From the NCBI GenBank assembly GCA_964450355.1, contig CAYVDH010000011.1:1-40669 (forward strand): a stretch of 40,669 nt of DNA, written 5' to 3'. Numbering within the stretch: the stretch's first letter is position 1; each line of letters opens with the position of its first letter. The notes below the pieces were generated by a model that was not told the origin of the DNA, searched no databases, and worked only from the letters and a program-made list of their open reading frames with translations. Source of the DNA: CAYVDH01 sp964450355. Its GTDB lineage: Bacteria; Bacteroidota; Bacteroidia; NS11-12g; UBA955. Shown piece after piece: positions 8,714 through 16,080 of the stretch. The position numbers were made by a program, and so were the translations under genes.

Positions 8714-8735
8714 TAAATTTGCCTTTTCAAAGTTA
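8714..8735. promoter_or_regulatory. Divergent promoter pair for sprE (+) and the M23/atp operon (-)
   Basis: In the 68-bp gap between two divergent genes there are two TAnnTTTG boxes: TAAATTTG at 8714-8721 on the plus strand and TAACTTTG on the minus strand (8735-8728). Each would start transcription roughly 30 bases before its gene. No good TTTG -33 element was found for either. TAnnTTTG is the known -7 consensus of the primary sigma factor in Bacteroidota. Confidence 0.5.
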
Positions 8736-8758
8736 ATACAAATAAAAATAAAATCACC

Positions 8759-11311
8759 TTGTTTTACCTAAAATTCATATTACTTTTTTTGTTTTCTTTC
8801 ATTTTTGAATTGAATTCACAGAGTTTTTTCTCCAAGTTATGGCATAACTCTACATCTAGATTTAATTATTATTACAATGCGAATTTAATCGTTACTAATG
8901 CCAAAGCAGATGCCTCATTGGTGTACAAAGACAATTTCAAACAATTGTTGGAGCTGTATGACATTCCAGAAGCATCGTCACTCAAAGGCAATGCAGCTAA
9001 AATGGAAGAAGCCTTAAAGAAATGTTCTCACATCATTGAAAAACACAGCAAAGGAAAATGGGTAGATGATAGCTATTTGTTGATGGGTGATGCCAATTTT
9101 TACAAAGGAGAGTATTACAGTGCCATTGAAATTTATGAATATGTAGCTGGTACCTACAAAAACACAATACCAGCGGCTAAAGCTGAATTAAACTTAATAA
9201 AAACATACATCCAATTGAAAAAATTCGATGATGCTCAATCCCTGTATTCCAAATTAACTACTAAAAAAGATTTCCCAAAATCCTTATTGAATGATTTAAA
9301 TATCGCAGGTGCAGCCATCAACATCAAACAAGGCAAATACCCTGTCGCTATTAAATTATTAGAAACAACAATTCCTAACATTAAAATTAAAAAAGACAAA
9401 GTCCGTTACAATTTTGTATTGGCTCAATTATACGCTCTCAATAAAAATTACAACGAATCAAATTTAAGGTATAAAAAAGTCATTAAATTAAACCCTAATT
9501 ATGACTTTGCCTTCAATGCCAAACTCAATATGGCAAAGGCTATCAATATCAAAAACAAAGCTGAGATAAAACAAGCCATTGCCACTCTCACTACCATGTT
9601 AAAGGACGATAAAAACATAGATTATTTTGATCAGATTTACTATGAATTAGGCAATTTAGATTTGTATCAAAAAAACGAATCTGGGGCAATTGCTAATTAC
9701 AGAAAATCTTTAAATAGCAAAGCAAATGACTATGGCATTAAAACCAATTGTTACATGGCACTTGCCGATTTGTATTTCAAAAAACAAGATTATGAAAATT
9801 CTCAAATGTTCTACGATAGTGCAGCAAGAACTGTAGATAAAACTCACCCTGATTACAATAACATCATTCAAAAAAACTTGGTGTTAAATGATTTGATTAA
9901 ACATTTGGTCAATATTCGCGAAAAAGACAGTTTATTAAGACTTGCTCTCAATGAAAAATTAAGAGAAAAAACTATAGATAAACTGATAGAACAAGAAAAA
10001 TTAAATGCTGAACTCCAAAAACAATTGGAAGAAAAACAAAAATTACAACAGCAAATGATGAATCAGAACAATGGTTCTGCTTCAGTAAATACCACTTTCC
10101 CCTTTTATAATCAAGCCGCTAGAACCAAGGGATATCAAGATTTTCAAAGGATATGGGGCAACAGAGTGCTACAAGATAATTGGGGCATCAAAAGCAATAA
10201 AACTGCCGAATACAAAAAACAAGACCAAGACCAATTGATTGCTGATTACGGCAACGAAAACAAAAACAAACTCATCAACGAAGCATCGGCAGATAGAAAA
10301 AAATATTATTACAGCATCCCTTTCAGTAAAACAGACCAAGAAACCATGAAAGCATCCATAGCTGAATCGTATTATCTTGGTGCAAATGTGTATTATCAAG
10401 GGTTGAAAGAAAATGAAAAAGCAAAAAAAATGCTTGAATATTTACTGAAACAATACCCTAAAAACAAATTCGAAGAAAACACTTGGTACTTGTTAGCCAA
10501 AATTTACAAGGAAGAAAACAACACAGAAAAATACAATTATTACCTCGATTTATTGACAAAAAACAACCCTAACAGCTCGTTTATAAAAGTACTAAACCAA
10601 GTGATTGAAGACAGTACCAATAACACAAACAAAGCCGATAACAAAGTGGAAGAATTGTATCAGGAGTGTTACAACTTATACAAAGCAAAAAAATACACCG
10701 AAGCTTTGGCTAAAAAATCTGAAAACGATAGCAAATACCCTGGCAATCCTCTGCAAGTTAATTTTGATTACATTGAAACATTGATTTATGCTGCTCAAGG
10801 AAACACTAAATTATTTGAAGAAAAATTGAAAGGAGTAGCCGATAATTATCCTCAAACCGAAATTGGGAAACAAGCAATACAAACTCTTGCAATCATTGAA
10901 TCTAAAAAAAACAAGGACAATCCTGTAGCCACCAAAACAAATAAATACAATGTAGATAATAGTTCAAATCATTTATTTATGATGGTGTTGCCCAAAGGTT
11001 ACAACATGAATGATTTCAAAATGTGGTTCAGTCAATTAAGCAAAACCAATTACCCAAGTGACAATTTGCAAATCACCAACAGCTTATTAAATCCTGAAAC
11101 ACAAATTTTAATCATCAACAATTTTAAAGATTATCAAAATTGCCTGAAATTCATTCAAGAATTAAAAAACAATCCTAAATTTCTTTCAGAAAATAAATTA
11201 AAAGAATTGCCACAAATGATGATCATCAGCCAAGATAATTTTACCACTTTAATGTCTGAAAAATCTGTTGATGAATACTATCAATTTTATTTAAAAAATT
11301 ATTCCAACTAA
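8759..11311 (+). CDS. sprE: TPR protein of the type IX secretion system, SprE/PorW type
   Basis: An 850-residue periplasmic/outer-membrane-associated tetratricopeptide protein needed for T9SS secretion and gliding in characterised relatives. The start of the mature protein (FFSKLWHNSTSRFNYYYNAN) is the hallmark of this family, followed by many TPR units (DDSYLLMGDANFYKGEYYSA; YYELGNLDLYQKNESGAI; ENTWYLLAKIYKEENN). A charged, Gln-rich coiled segment lies around 400-440. The start is a TTG at 8759; it is followed at once by a hydrophobic signal sequence and no ATG is available nearby. Known SprE/PorW proteins are lipoproteins, but here the signal has no cysteine (FELNSQS), so lipidation looks lost. 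Position next to M23/bactofilin/atp genes fits a locus I recall from other Bacteroidota. Confidence 0.85.
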   Translation: MFYLKFILLFLFSFIFELNSQSFFSKLWHNSTSRFNYYYNANLIVTNAKADASLVYKDNFKQLLELYDIPEASSLKGNAAKMEEALKKCSHIIEKHSKGKWVDDSYLLMGDANFYKGEYYSAIEIYEYVAGTYKNTIPAAKAELNLIKTYIQLKKFDDAQSLYSKLTTKKDFPKSLLNDLNIAGAAINIKQGKYPVAIKLLETTIPNIKIKKDKVRYNFVLAQLYALNKNYNESNLRYKKVIKLNPNYDFAFNAKLNMAKAINIKNKAEIKQAIATLTTMLKDDKNIDYFDQIYYELGNLDLYQKNESGAIANYRKSLNSKANDYGIKTNCYMALADLYFKKQDYENSQMFYDSAARTVDKTHPDYNNIIQKNLVLNDLIKHLVNIREKDSLLRLALNEKLREKTIDKLIEQEKLNAELQKQLEEKQKLQQQMMNQNNGSASVNTTFPFYNQAARTKGYQDFQRIWGNRVLQDNWGIKSNKTAEYKKQDQDQLIADYGNENKNKLINEASADRKKYYYSIPFSKTDQETMKASIAESYYLGANVYYQGLKENEKAKKMLEYLLKQYPKNKFEENTWYLLAKIYKEENNTEKYNYYLDLLTKNNPNSSFIKVLNQVIEDSTNNTNKADNKVEELYQECYNLYKAKKYTEALAKKSENDSKYPGNPLQVNFDYIETLIYAAQGNTKLFEEKLKGVADNYPQTEIGKQAIQTLAIIESKKNKDNPVATKTNKYNVDNSSNHLFMMVLPKGYNMNDFKMWFSQLSKTNYPSDNLQITNSLLNPETQILIINNFKDYQNCLKFIQELKNNPKFLSENKLKELPQMMIISQDNFTTLMSEKSVDEYYQFYLKNYSN

Positions 11312-11322
11312 ATTGCACACAA

Positions 11323-13566
11323 ATGACAAAAACAAATACCGAATCTTCTATCATTAAAAAATTCTGGAAGTGGTTCCTTTATTTTTTATTATTCATCCCT
11401 GTATTTTTCATTTTAGTTAATTTTGGATTGTTGGGTCACATGCCCGACATAGAAGAATTAGAAAATCCAAGAAGTGCCTTAGCAAGCGAGTTGTATAGCG
11501 AAGATGGGGTAATGTTAGGTCAATATTACATTCAAAAACGCTCATATGTCGCTTACAAAGACATTTCCCCTATCATGTACGATTGTCTTATAGCTACCGA
11601 AGATGAAAGATTTTACGAACACTCCGGAATAGATGCCAAAAGATTGATTGGAGCAATAGTAGGTTTGGGAAGTAGAGGAGGAGCTAGTACCATCACTCAA
11701 CAATTGGCTAAAAACTTATTTCATTATGACAATGGAGTAAGACCCAATATTTTCATTCGATTAACACAAAAATTGAAAGAATGGGTGATAGCAGTAAGAC
11801 TTGAAAGAAGATATACCAAAGAAGAAATTGCTAACATGTACTTGAACACCGTACAATTTTCGGGCAATTCATTTGGAATAAAATCGGCAGCACACGAATT
11901 TTTCAATAAAAAACCAAGCGAACTTAAAACAGAAGAATGTGCAGTTCTGGTTGGAGTATTAAAAGGCATATCCATGTACAACCCAAAACGAAGACCAGAA
12001 AAATCTTTAAACAGAAGAAATACTGTATTAGGGCAAATGCACAGAAACAAAAAAATAAGCAAGGAAGATTTTGAAAAATTAACTAAACTTCCATTAAAAA
12101 TAGATTATCAATACGAAGACCACAACCAAGGATTGGCAGTGTATTTCAGAGAATATTTAAAAAGAGATTTAACCAAATGGTGTTCAGAACATAAAAAACC
12201 CAATGGCGAAAATTATAATTTATATAAAGATGGTTTAAAAATATACACGACCATTAATTCCAAACTGCAAAAATATGCCGAAGATGCCGCTGCAAAACAC
12301 TTAAAGGATTTACAAAAACAATTTGACAAAACATGGGGAACTAGAGAACCCTGGCGTGACGAGGATTGGAATGTGTTGCCCAACTATCCAATTCAGGAGT
12401 TAAAGAAAACACCTAGATACCAACTGTTAAAAAAACAATTTGGGAAAGATACTGCTTCCATCATGAAAATATGTCGCACTAAAACAGAAATGACTGTTTT
12501 CTCATGGAAAGGCGATAGAGATACTATGATGAGCCCATTGGACTCCATTAAATATTACAAAAGATTTTTACATACAGGTTTTGTTGCAATACAACCTACA
12601 ACAGGTCAAGTAAAAGCTTGGGTAGGCAGCATAAACCACCATTATTTCCAATACGACCATGTAAATAAAGGTGCAGGAAGACAAGTAGGTTCAACATTCA
12701 AACCATTTGTGTATGCCTTAGCAATAGACAATAAAATGTCACCATGCATGCAATTCCCTAATACACCACCATCCTATCCTAATTGGCGTGTAAGCAACAG
12801 CGATGGCAGTTATGGAGGTTCCATGAACATGTATCGAGGTATAGCCACATCTACTAACTGTATAGTAGCTCAAGTTATGAAAGCTATGGGAGATCAGGCG
12901 CCAGAGACAATCATCGAGTTTGTCAGACGCATGGGTATTGACAGCGCCAAAATGGAGCCAGTTCCATCCATTTGTTTGGGAGTTAATGACATTTCACCAT
13001 TTGACATGGCAGGAGCATTTAGCACCTTTGCCAATAAAGGATATTGGACACAACCTACCTATTTAACCAGAATTGAAGACAAAAACGGCAACATATTAGC
13101 TGAATTTGGACCCGAAAAAATAACACAAATACTCACTGAAGAAAAAGCCTACATCATGTGTCAATTATTAGAAGGAGTATGTAAAAGAGGAACTGGAAAA
13201 CGACTGCATTTAAAATATGGAGTAGAAGGTTGGGTTGGAGGAAAAACAGGTACTACTCAAAGCAACAGCGATGGTTGGTTTATGGGAGTAACCAAAGATT
13301 TAGTGTGTGCTACTTGGGTAGGATGCGATAGCCGAAAAGTACGTTTTAGAAGTACCGCTTATGGACAAGGTGCGCATGCTGCTTTACCTATATTTGCCTA
13401 TTTCATTAAAAAAGCCAAGGAAGACCCCAAACTAGGTATCAAGCTAGAACCCATTCCCGAGCCCGAACAGGAGGGGACCATAGAGTATAAATGTGGGGAA
13501 TATACCAACGATTTTAATGTAGATGAATATGGCCAACCAGATGATGGTTTGGAGCTGGATTTATAA
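11323..13566 (+). CDS. Class A penicillin-binding protein (PBP1A type)
   Basis: Bifunctional peptidoglycan synthase, 747 residues. Short cytoplasmic start and one membrane helix (about 15-37), then a GT51 glycosyltransferase domain with the catalytic glutamate E93 (EDERFYEHSGID) and GGASTITQQLAKNLF. The transpeptidase domain carries all three signatures: S457-T-F-K, S510-T-N512 and K641-T-G643. The C-terminal tail is acidic. The gene begins 11 bp after sprE on the same strand, so both are probably co-transcribed, linking envelope growth with the secretion machinery. Confidence 0.96.
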   Translation: MTKTNTESSIIKKFWKWFLYFLLFIPVFFILVNFGLLGHMPDIEELENPRSALASELYSEDGVMLGQYYIQKRSYVAYKDISPIMYDCLIATEDERFYEHSGIDAKRLIGAIVGLGSRGGASTITQQLAKNLFHYDNGVRPNIFIRLTQKLKEWVIAVRLERRYTKEEIANMYLNTVQFSGNSFGIKSAAHEFFNKKPSELKTEECAVLVGVLKGISMYNPKRRPEKSLNRRNTVLGQMHRNKKISKEDFEKLTKLPLKIDYQYEDHNQGLAVYFREYLKRDLTKWCSEHKKPNGENYNLYKDGLKIYTTINSKLQKYAEDAAAKHLKDLQKQFDKTWGTREPWRDEDWNVLPNYPIQELKKTPRYQLLKKQFGKDTASIMKICRTKTEMTVFSWKGDRDTMMSPLDSIKYYKRFLHTGFVAIQPTTGQVKAWVGSINHHYFQYDHVNKGAGRQVGSTFKPFVYALAIDNKMSPCMQFPNTPPSYPNWRVSNSDGSYGGSMNMYRGIATSTNCIVAQVMKAMGDQAPETIIEFVRRMGIDSAKMEPVPSICLGVNDISPFDMAGAFSTFANKGYWTQPTYLTRIEDKNGNILAEFGPEKITQILTEEKAYIMCQLLEGVCKRGTGKRLHLKYGVEGWVGGKTGTTQSNSDGWFMGVTKDLVCATWVGCDSRKVRFRSTAYGQGAHAALPIFAYFIKKAKEDPKLGIKLEPIPEPEQEGTIEYKCGEYTNDFNVDEYGQPDDGLELDL

Positions 13567-13675
13567 AGTAAAAACAGGAAAATCCCATTAGAAGTATTGT
13601 TTTTTTTAAAGGCTTGGGCTTGGTTCATTGCCACTTCTTGAATCAGCGAAACTAACTAATTTTAAAAAGACGACA

Positions 13676-14293
13676 GTGTTAAAAGTAACATTCATAGGAC
13701 TTTTGAAAAAATATTCAGACGATGAACTTCTAATTAAAGAACTGTGGACTGAAGTAGAAAAAAACTATACAGGTAAAAAAAGATATTATCATACTTTACA
13801 GCACCTAGACAACTTATTGACACAACTTTTAGAAATAAAAGGAGAAATACAAAATTGGGAAACAATTTTATTCACTCTATACTATCATGACATTATTTAC
13901 AATTCACTAAAATCGAATAATGAAGATAAAAGTGCTGAACTTGCTGAAAAACGGATGAAGCAAATTTCGGTTTCAAATGAAACAATAGAACTTTGCAAAA
14001 ATCAAATTATGGCAACTAAATCTCATATAAAATCAGCCAATAGCGACACAAATTATTTTATAGACGCAGACCTTTCAGTTCTAGGTCAATCTTGGGAAAC
14101 ATATACACTTTATTACAAAAACATTAGAAAGGAATATTCCATTTATCCCGATTTCGTTTATAATCCTGAACGCAAAAAAGTTTTAAATCATTTTTTGGCA
14201 ATGGAAAGAATTTTTAAAACAGATTTTTTTTACAACAAGTTTGAGAGAATTAGTAGGGAGAATATTTTAAATGAAATAAAACATTTATCCTGA
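13676..14293 (+). CDS. HD-domain metal-dependent phosphohydrolase-like protein (COG4339 type)
   Basis: Predicted cytosolic metal-dependent hydrolase. It has the COG4339 pattern: RYYHTLQHLDNLL, then LYYHDIIYN (the HD dyad), then NEDKSAELA, and a later FIDADLSVLG. The natural substrate of this family is not known. I prefer the GTG at 13676 as start because the family begins close to the LKKYSDDELL segment; a TTG at 13628 would add 16 unconserved residues. It stands alone after the PBP gene, and its stop overlaps the ATG of a broken gene (TGATG), implying it once had a translationally coupled partner. It opens the accessory stretch. Confidence 0.75.
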   Translation: MLKVTFIGLLKKYSDDELLIKELWTEVEKNYTGKKRYYHTLQHLDNLLTQLLEIKGEIQNWETILFTLYYHDIIYNSLKSNNEDKSAELAEKRMKQISVSNETIELCKNQIMATKSHIKSANSDTNYFIDADLSVLGQSWETYTLYYKNIRKEYSIYPDFVYNPERKKVLNHFLAMERIFKTDFFYNKFERISRENILNEIKHLS

Positions 14294-14436
14294 TGACTTA
14301 TAAAAAAGACATTAGAGATAAAGCTTAAATAGGGTTCCATTTAAACAACATTTTTAGTTTAAGTTGGAAAGAAGACATTAAAAACATTATTAAGTTAAGT
14401 AACTAACCAGAAAAAATTGAAAGAAAACTTTTTTAA
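14293..14436 (+). pseudogene. Relic of a gene translationally coupled to the HD hydrolase
   Basis: An ATG overlapping the previous stop codon opens a frame reading MTYKKDIRDKA, then a TAA (14326-14328), then IGFHLNNIFSLSWKEDIKN and IIKLSN up to a second TAA (14404-14406), then PEKIERKLF and a final TAA. The peptide composition stays protein-like across both stops, and the frame never shifts. This looks like a gene killed by stop codons. The parent family is not recognised. Confidence 0.5.
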
Positions 14437-14670
14437 GCGTTGTGCAGTTTGTCAGTTTGTGTTCTGAAGCCAACACGAACACAATGCCCCATAACCTCAA
14501 ACTTTCTAAAACTAATAAAAAAGGGTAAATTTGCATAAATAAATGACTAATAGTCTTAAAAGGTTTTCAAATTTTCCATTCTCAGAAGACTGAAATGATT
14601 ATTTAGACAAATTACCGTTGGCAGTGAGTGAGTTCCGACATAAAACATTAAAATAGAAGATTACTTAAAA
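14437..14670 (+). other. Gap before the 173-residue membrane protein gene: possible -7 box and short relic
   Basis: No gene is seen. TAAATTTG at 14526-14533 fits a -7 box for the downstream gene, without a clear -33. Near the right end a short open stretch reads LDKLPLAVSEFRHKTLK before a TAG at about 14655; it has no start codon and may be the tail of another lost gene. Both points are weak. Confidence 0.3.
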
Positions 14671-15192
14671 ATGAAAAAATACTTATTTTATTTTGCATTA
14701 TTAGGATGGGGATTAGGACTTTTAGTTCATTTTCTTTCACTTGCAGATATTGATGTAACAGAAAAAGTTCCATATGTTTGGCTTTTACATGTTGGTATTT
14801 TTATTGTTTGGCTACCAGTTGTTCTTGACTTGAAAAAATACGAAAAACTTCAAGATTATCAACAATCAAGTAAACTGAATAGAATGACTCCAATTGGACT
14901 TTTCAATATAATATTTAAAGAAACACCAACTTGGATGACAATAATTGTAATCGCTGGATTATTCTATGCCTTTATAAACTTTATGTTAATTTTTGCTTCA
15001 CAAAGTGGAATACCAGACTTTAAAGATGGACAATTTATTTTACATAACCATGGTCATCTAATTAAAATATTAACTGAACAAGAATATCACCACTATAAAG
15101 CAAAAGAAGTGAGAGGATATTCTGGGCATTGGATTGTTTTCTATGGAGTAGCAACAGCCGTTTTATTTAAATATAGTGGATTGAGAAAATAA
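14671..15192 (+). CDS. Hypothetical membrane protein, four predicted helices
   Basis: A 173-residue protein of unknown function. Helices are expected near residues 4-24, 38-55, 90-112 and 150-165. The loop between helices 3 and 4 is polar with several histidines (ILHNHGHLIKILTEQEYHHYKAKEVRGYSGHW), which could bind a metal or simply be extramembrane. The ATG at 14671 is followed by an uncharged helix right after MKKY, as in a first membrane segment. It is a singleton in a decaying region: relics lie on both sides, and the reading frame continues into the next relic after the TAA. Confidence 0.65.
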   Translation: MKKYLFYFALLGWGLGLLVHFLSLADIDVTEKVPYVWLLHVGIFIVWLPVVLDLKKYEKLQDYQQSSKLNRMTPIGLFNIIFKETPTWMTIIVIAGLFYAFINFMLIFASQSGIPDFKDGQFILHNHGHLIKILTEQEYHHYKAKEVRGYSGHWIVFYGVATAVLFKYSGLRK

Positions 15193-15459
15193 GATGAATT
15201 AACTATTGAAAAACTACTGCAAATAACTAATCTCCTATAGAAATATGTATCTGGTTTTTTTGGAAAAATTGTTTTTTTTATAGTTTTACTTATTATTACA
15301 ATTGTTGCACATTTAAAGTCCATCGGCTAAGTAGTGCTACATGCCTAAAGTAAAGTTTTAAAAGGTCAATCAAAAATTGAAAAAGAACATATTGATCAGA
15401 ATTTAGCTGAATAAAAAACAATAACAAACCGAGAAATTAATTCAGAAATCCCCCCTTGA
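15193..15459 (+). pseudogene. Multi-stop relic in the same frame as the preceding gene
   Basis: After the TAA of the previous gene the same frame reads DELTIEKLLQITNLL, TAG (15238-15240), a membrane helix KYVSGFFGKIVFFIVLLI extending to SIG, TAA (15328), a short piece, TAA (15346), SKVLKGQSKIEKEHIDQNLA, TAA (15412) and a short end at TGA (15457). The peptide looks coding between stops, with a clear hydrophobic helix, and no frameshift is needed. Likely a dead small membrane protein gene; family unknown. Confidence 0.45.
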
Positions 15460-15650
15460 TGAACATGTAAAAAATCAGCAATGATATTATTTTGGAATGA
15501 AAACGACAAAAACGATGAATAAATACAACCCTATTATCCACCATCGCAGGTCAGTCCGATTTAAAGGATATGATTTTACATAAGCGGGTTTATATTTTAT
15601 AACCATTTGTTGTCAGGATAGGGGGTGTTTGTTTGGGGAAATTTCTATAT

Positions 15651-15672
15651 GGGCAGACCTACGTGTCTGCCC
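15651..15672. repeat. REP-like hairpin inside the transposase relic
   Basis: GGGCAGAC and GTCTGCCC form a perfect 8-bp stem around CTACGT. Such GC-rich imperfect palindromes in an AT-rich genome are typical of REP elements mobilised by RAYT proteins. Here it lies in frame directly after the CLFGEI motif of the transposase remnant. A looser GC-rich inverted repeat follows at about 15794-15827. Confidence 0.6.
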
Positions 15673-15706
15673 GAATAATATGACAACCACAAATGAACTG
15701 TTGATT

Positions 15707-15778
15707 GGAAATGACATGTCGAATGTTAATGATAGGGCGAACGGAAATTACATGACGAATGTAAATAAAATATCTAAC
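15707..15778 (+). repeat. Imperfect 36-bp tandem duplication
   Basis: 15707-15742 and 15743-15778 align without gaps with 27 of 36 positions equal; both begin GGAAAT and share ACATG and CGAATGT. The unit length is a multiple of three, so the duplication kept the transposase frame open (GNDMSNV and GNYMTNV). Confidence 0.55.
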
Positions 15779-15793
15779 GTTATTGATTATTAG

Positions 15794-15986
15794 GGCAGCC
15801 ACCAGTCTAGGGCAGGGCTGTCGCCAGAGTAGGGGCAGGTGTTGCTAGTTTTTAATTTTTTTACAGTTTTTACCTCACCCAATTAAGCTGGTTTTATTTT
15901 CTGTTTCAATTTTATAGAAACACAAAATCCCAAATTAAAAAATGAAAGTCATACACTATACTTTTTTTCATTATTTATCAAACTCA
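15794..15986. other. Gap left of the 46-bp repeat
   Basis: The left end is GC-rich REP-like debris; the rest is AT-rich with runs of T and no open frame of note. I see no gene or terminator here. Confidence 0.4.
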
Positions 15987-16032
15987 CTACCGAATATTAC
16001 TTAGATTATACCACTTATTACTTTCTCATAGG
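15987..16032 (+). repeat. 46-bp upstream element, copy A
   Basis: Identical over all 46 bases to 26068-26113. It begins CTACCGAATATTACTTAG and ends TTTCTCATAGG. It contains the octamer TATTACTT twice, at 15995-16002 and 16016-16023, exactly 21 bp apart on the same face of the helix. It ends 48 bp before the ATG of the T9SS cargo gene. Two direct half-sites two turns apart just upstream of a promoter suggest binding of a dimeric activator (LytTR-type regulators use this geometry; inference). Confidence 0.85.
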
Positions 16033-16052
16033 ATAAGAAAATTTCATGCTGG

Positions 16053-16059
16053 TATTTTG
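16053..16059 (+). promoter_or_regulatory. Putative -7 box (TATTTTG) of the T9SS cargo gene
   Basis: TATTTTG lies 20 bp after the 46-bp element and 21 bp before the ATG. The equivalent place before the barrel operon has a TTTTG at 26136-26140, and both are preceded by TGCT and followed by ATCATTAATTA. No -33 TTTG is present at either, which fits an activator-dependent promoter. Confidence 0.4.
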
Positions 16060-16080
16060 AATCATTAATTATTAAATATC

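Larger units (their letters stand above)
15497..15793 (+). pseudogene. Broken REP-associated (RAYT / IS200-like Y1) transposase, N-terminal part
   Basis: From ATG 15497 (or ATG 15515) the frame reads NKYNPIIHHRRSVRFKGYDF, T, then TAA at 15581-15583, then AGLYFITICCQDRGCLFGEI. This is the conserved N-terminus of RAYT/TnpA-REP transposases (RRS-x-R-x-KGYDY-x-Q-AG-x-YF-x-T). The stop stands where family members carry Gln, so a single C-to-T change (CAA to TAA) explains it. The frame then runs through a REP-like hairpin and a duplicated segment and ends at TAG 15791. The HUH histidines and the catalytic tyrosine are missing, so the element is truncated as well as interrupted. Confidence 0.75.

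Noticed and set aside
14293..15793. Stop codon reassignment as an explanation for the in-frame stops of the relics.
   Set aside because: TAA, TAG and TGA all act as normal stops in the surrounding housekeeping genes, and RF1 is intact; decay is simpler.
15651..15827. CRISPR-like array near the GC-rich repeats.
   Set aside because: The repeats are hairpins and a two-copy tandem duplication without regular spacers or cas genes.
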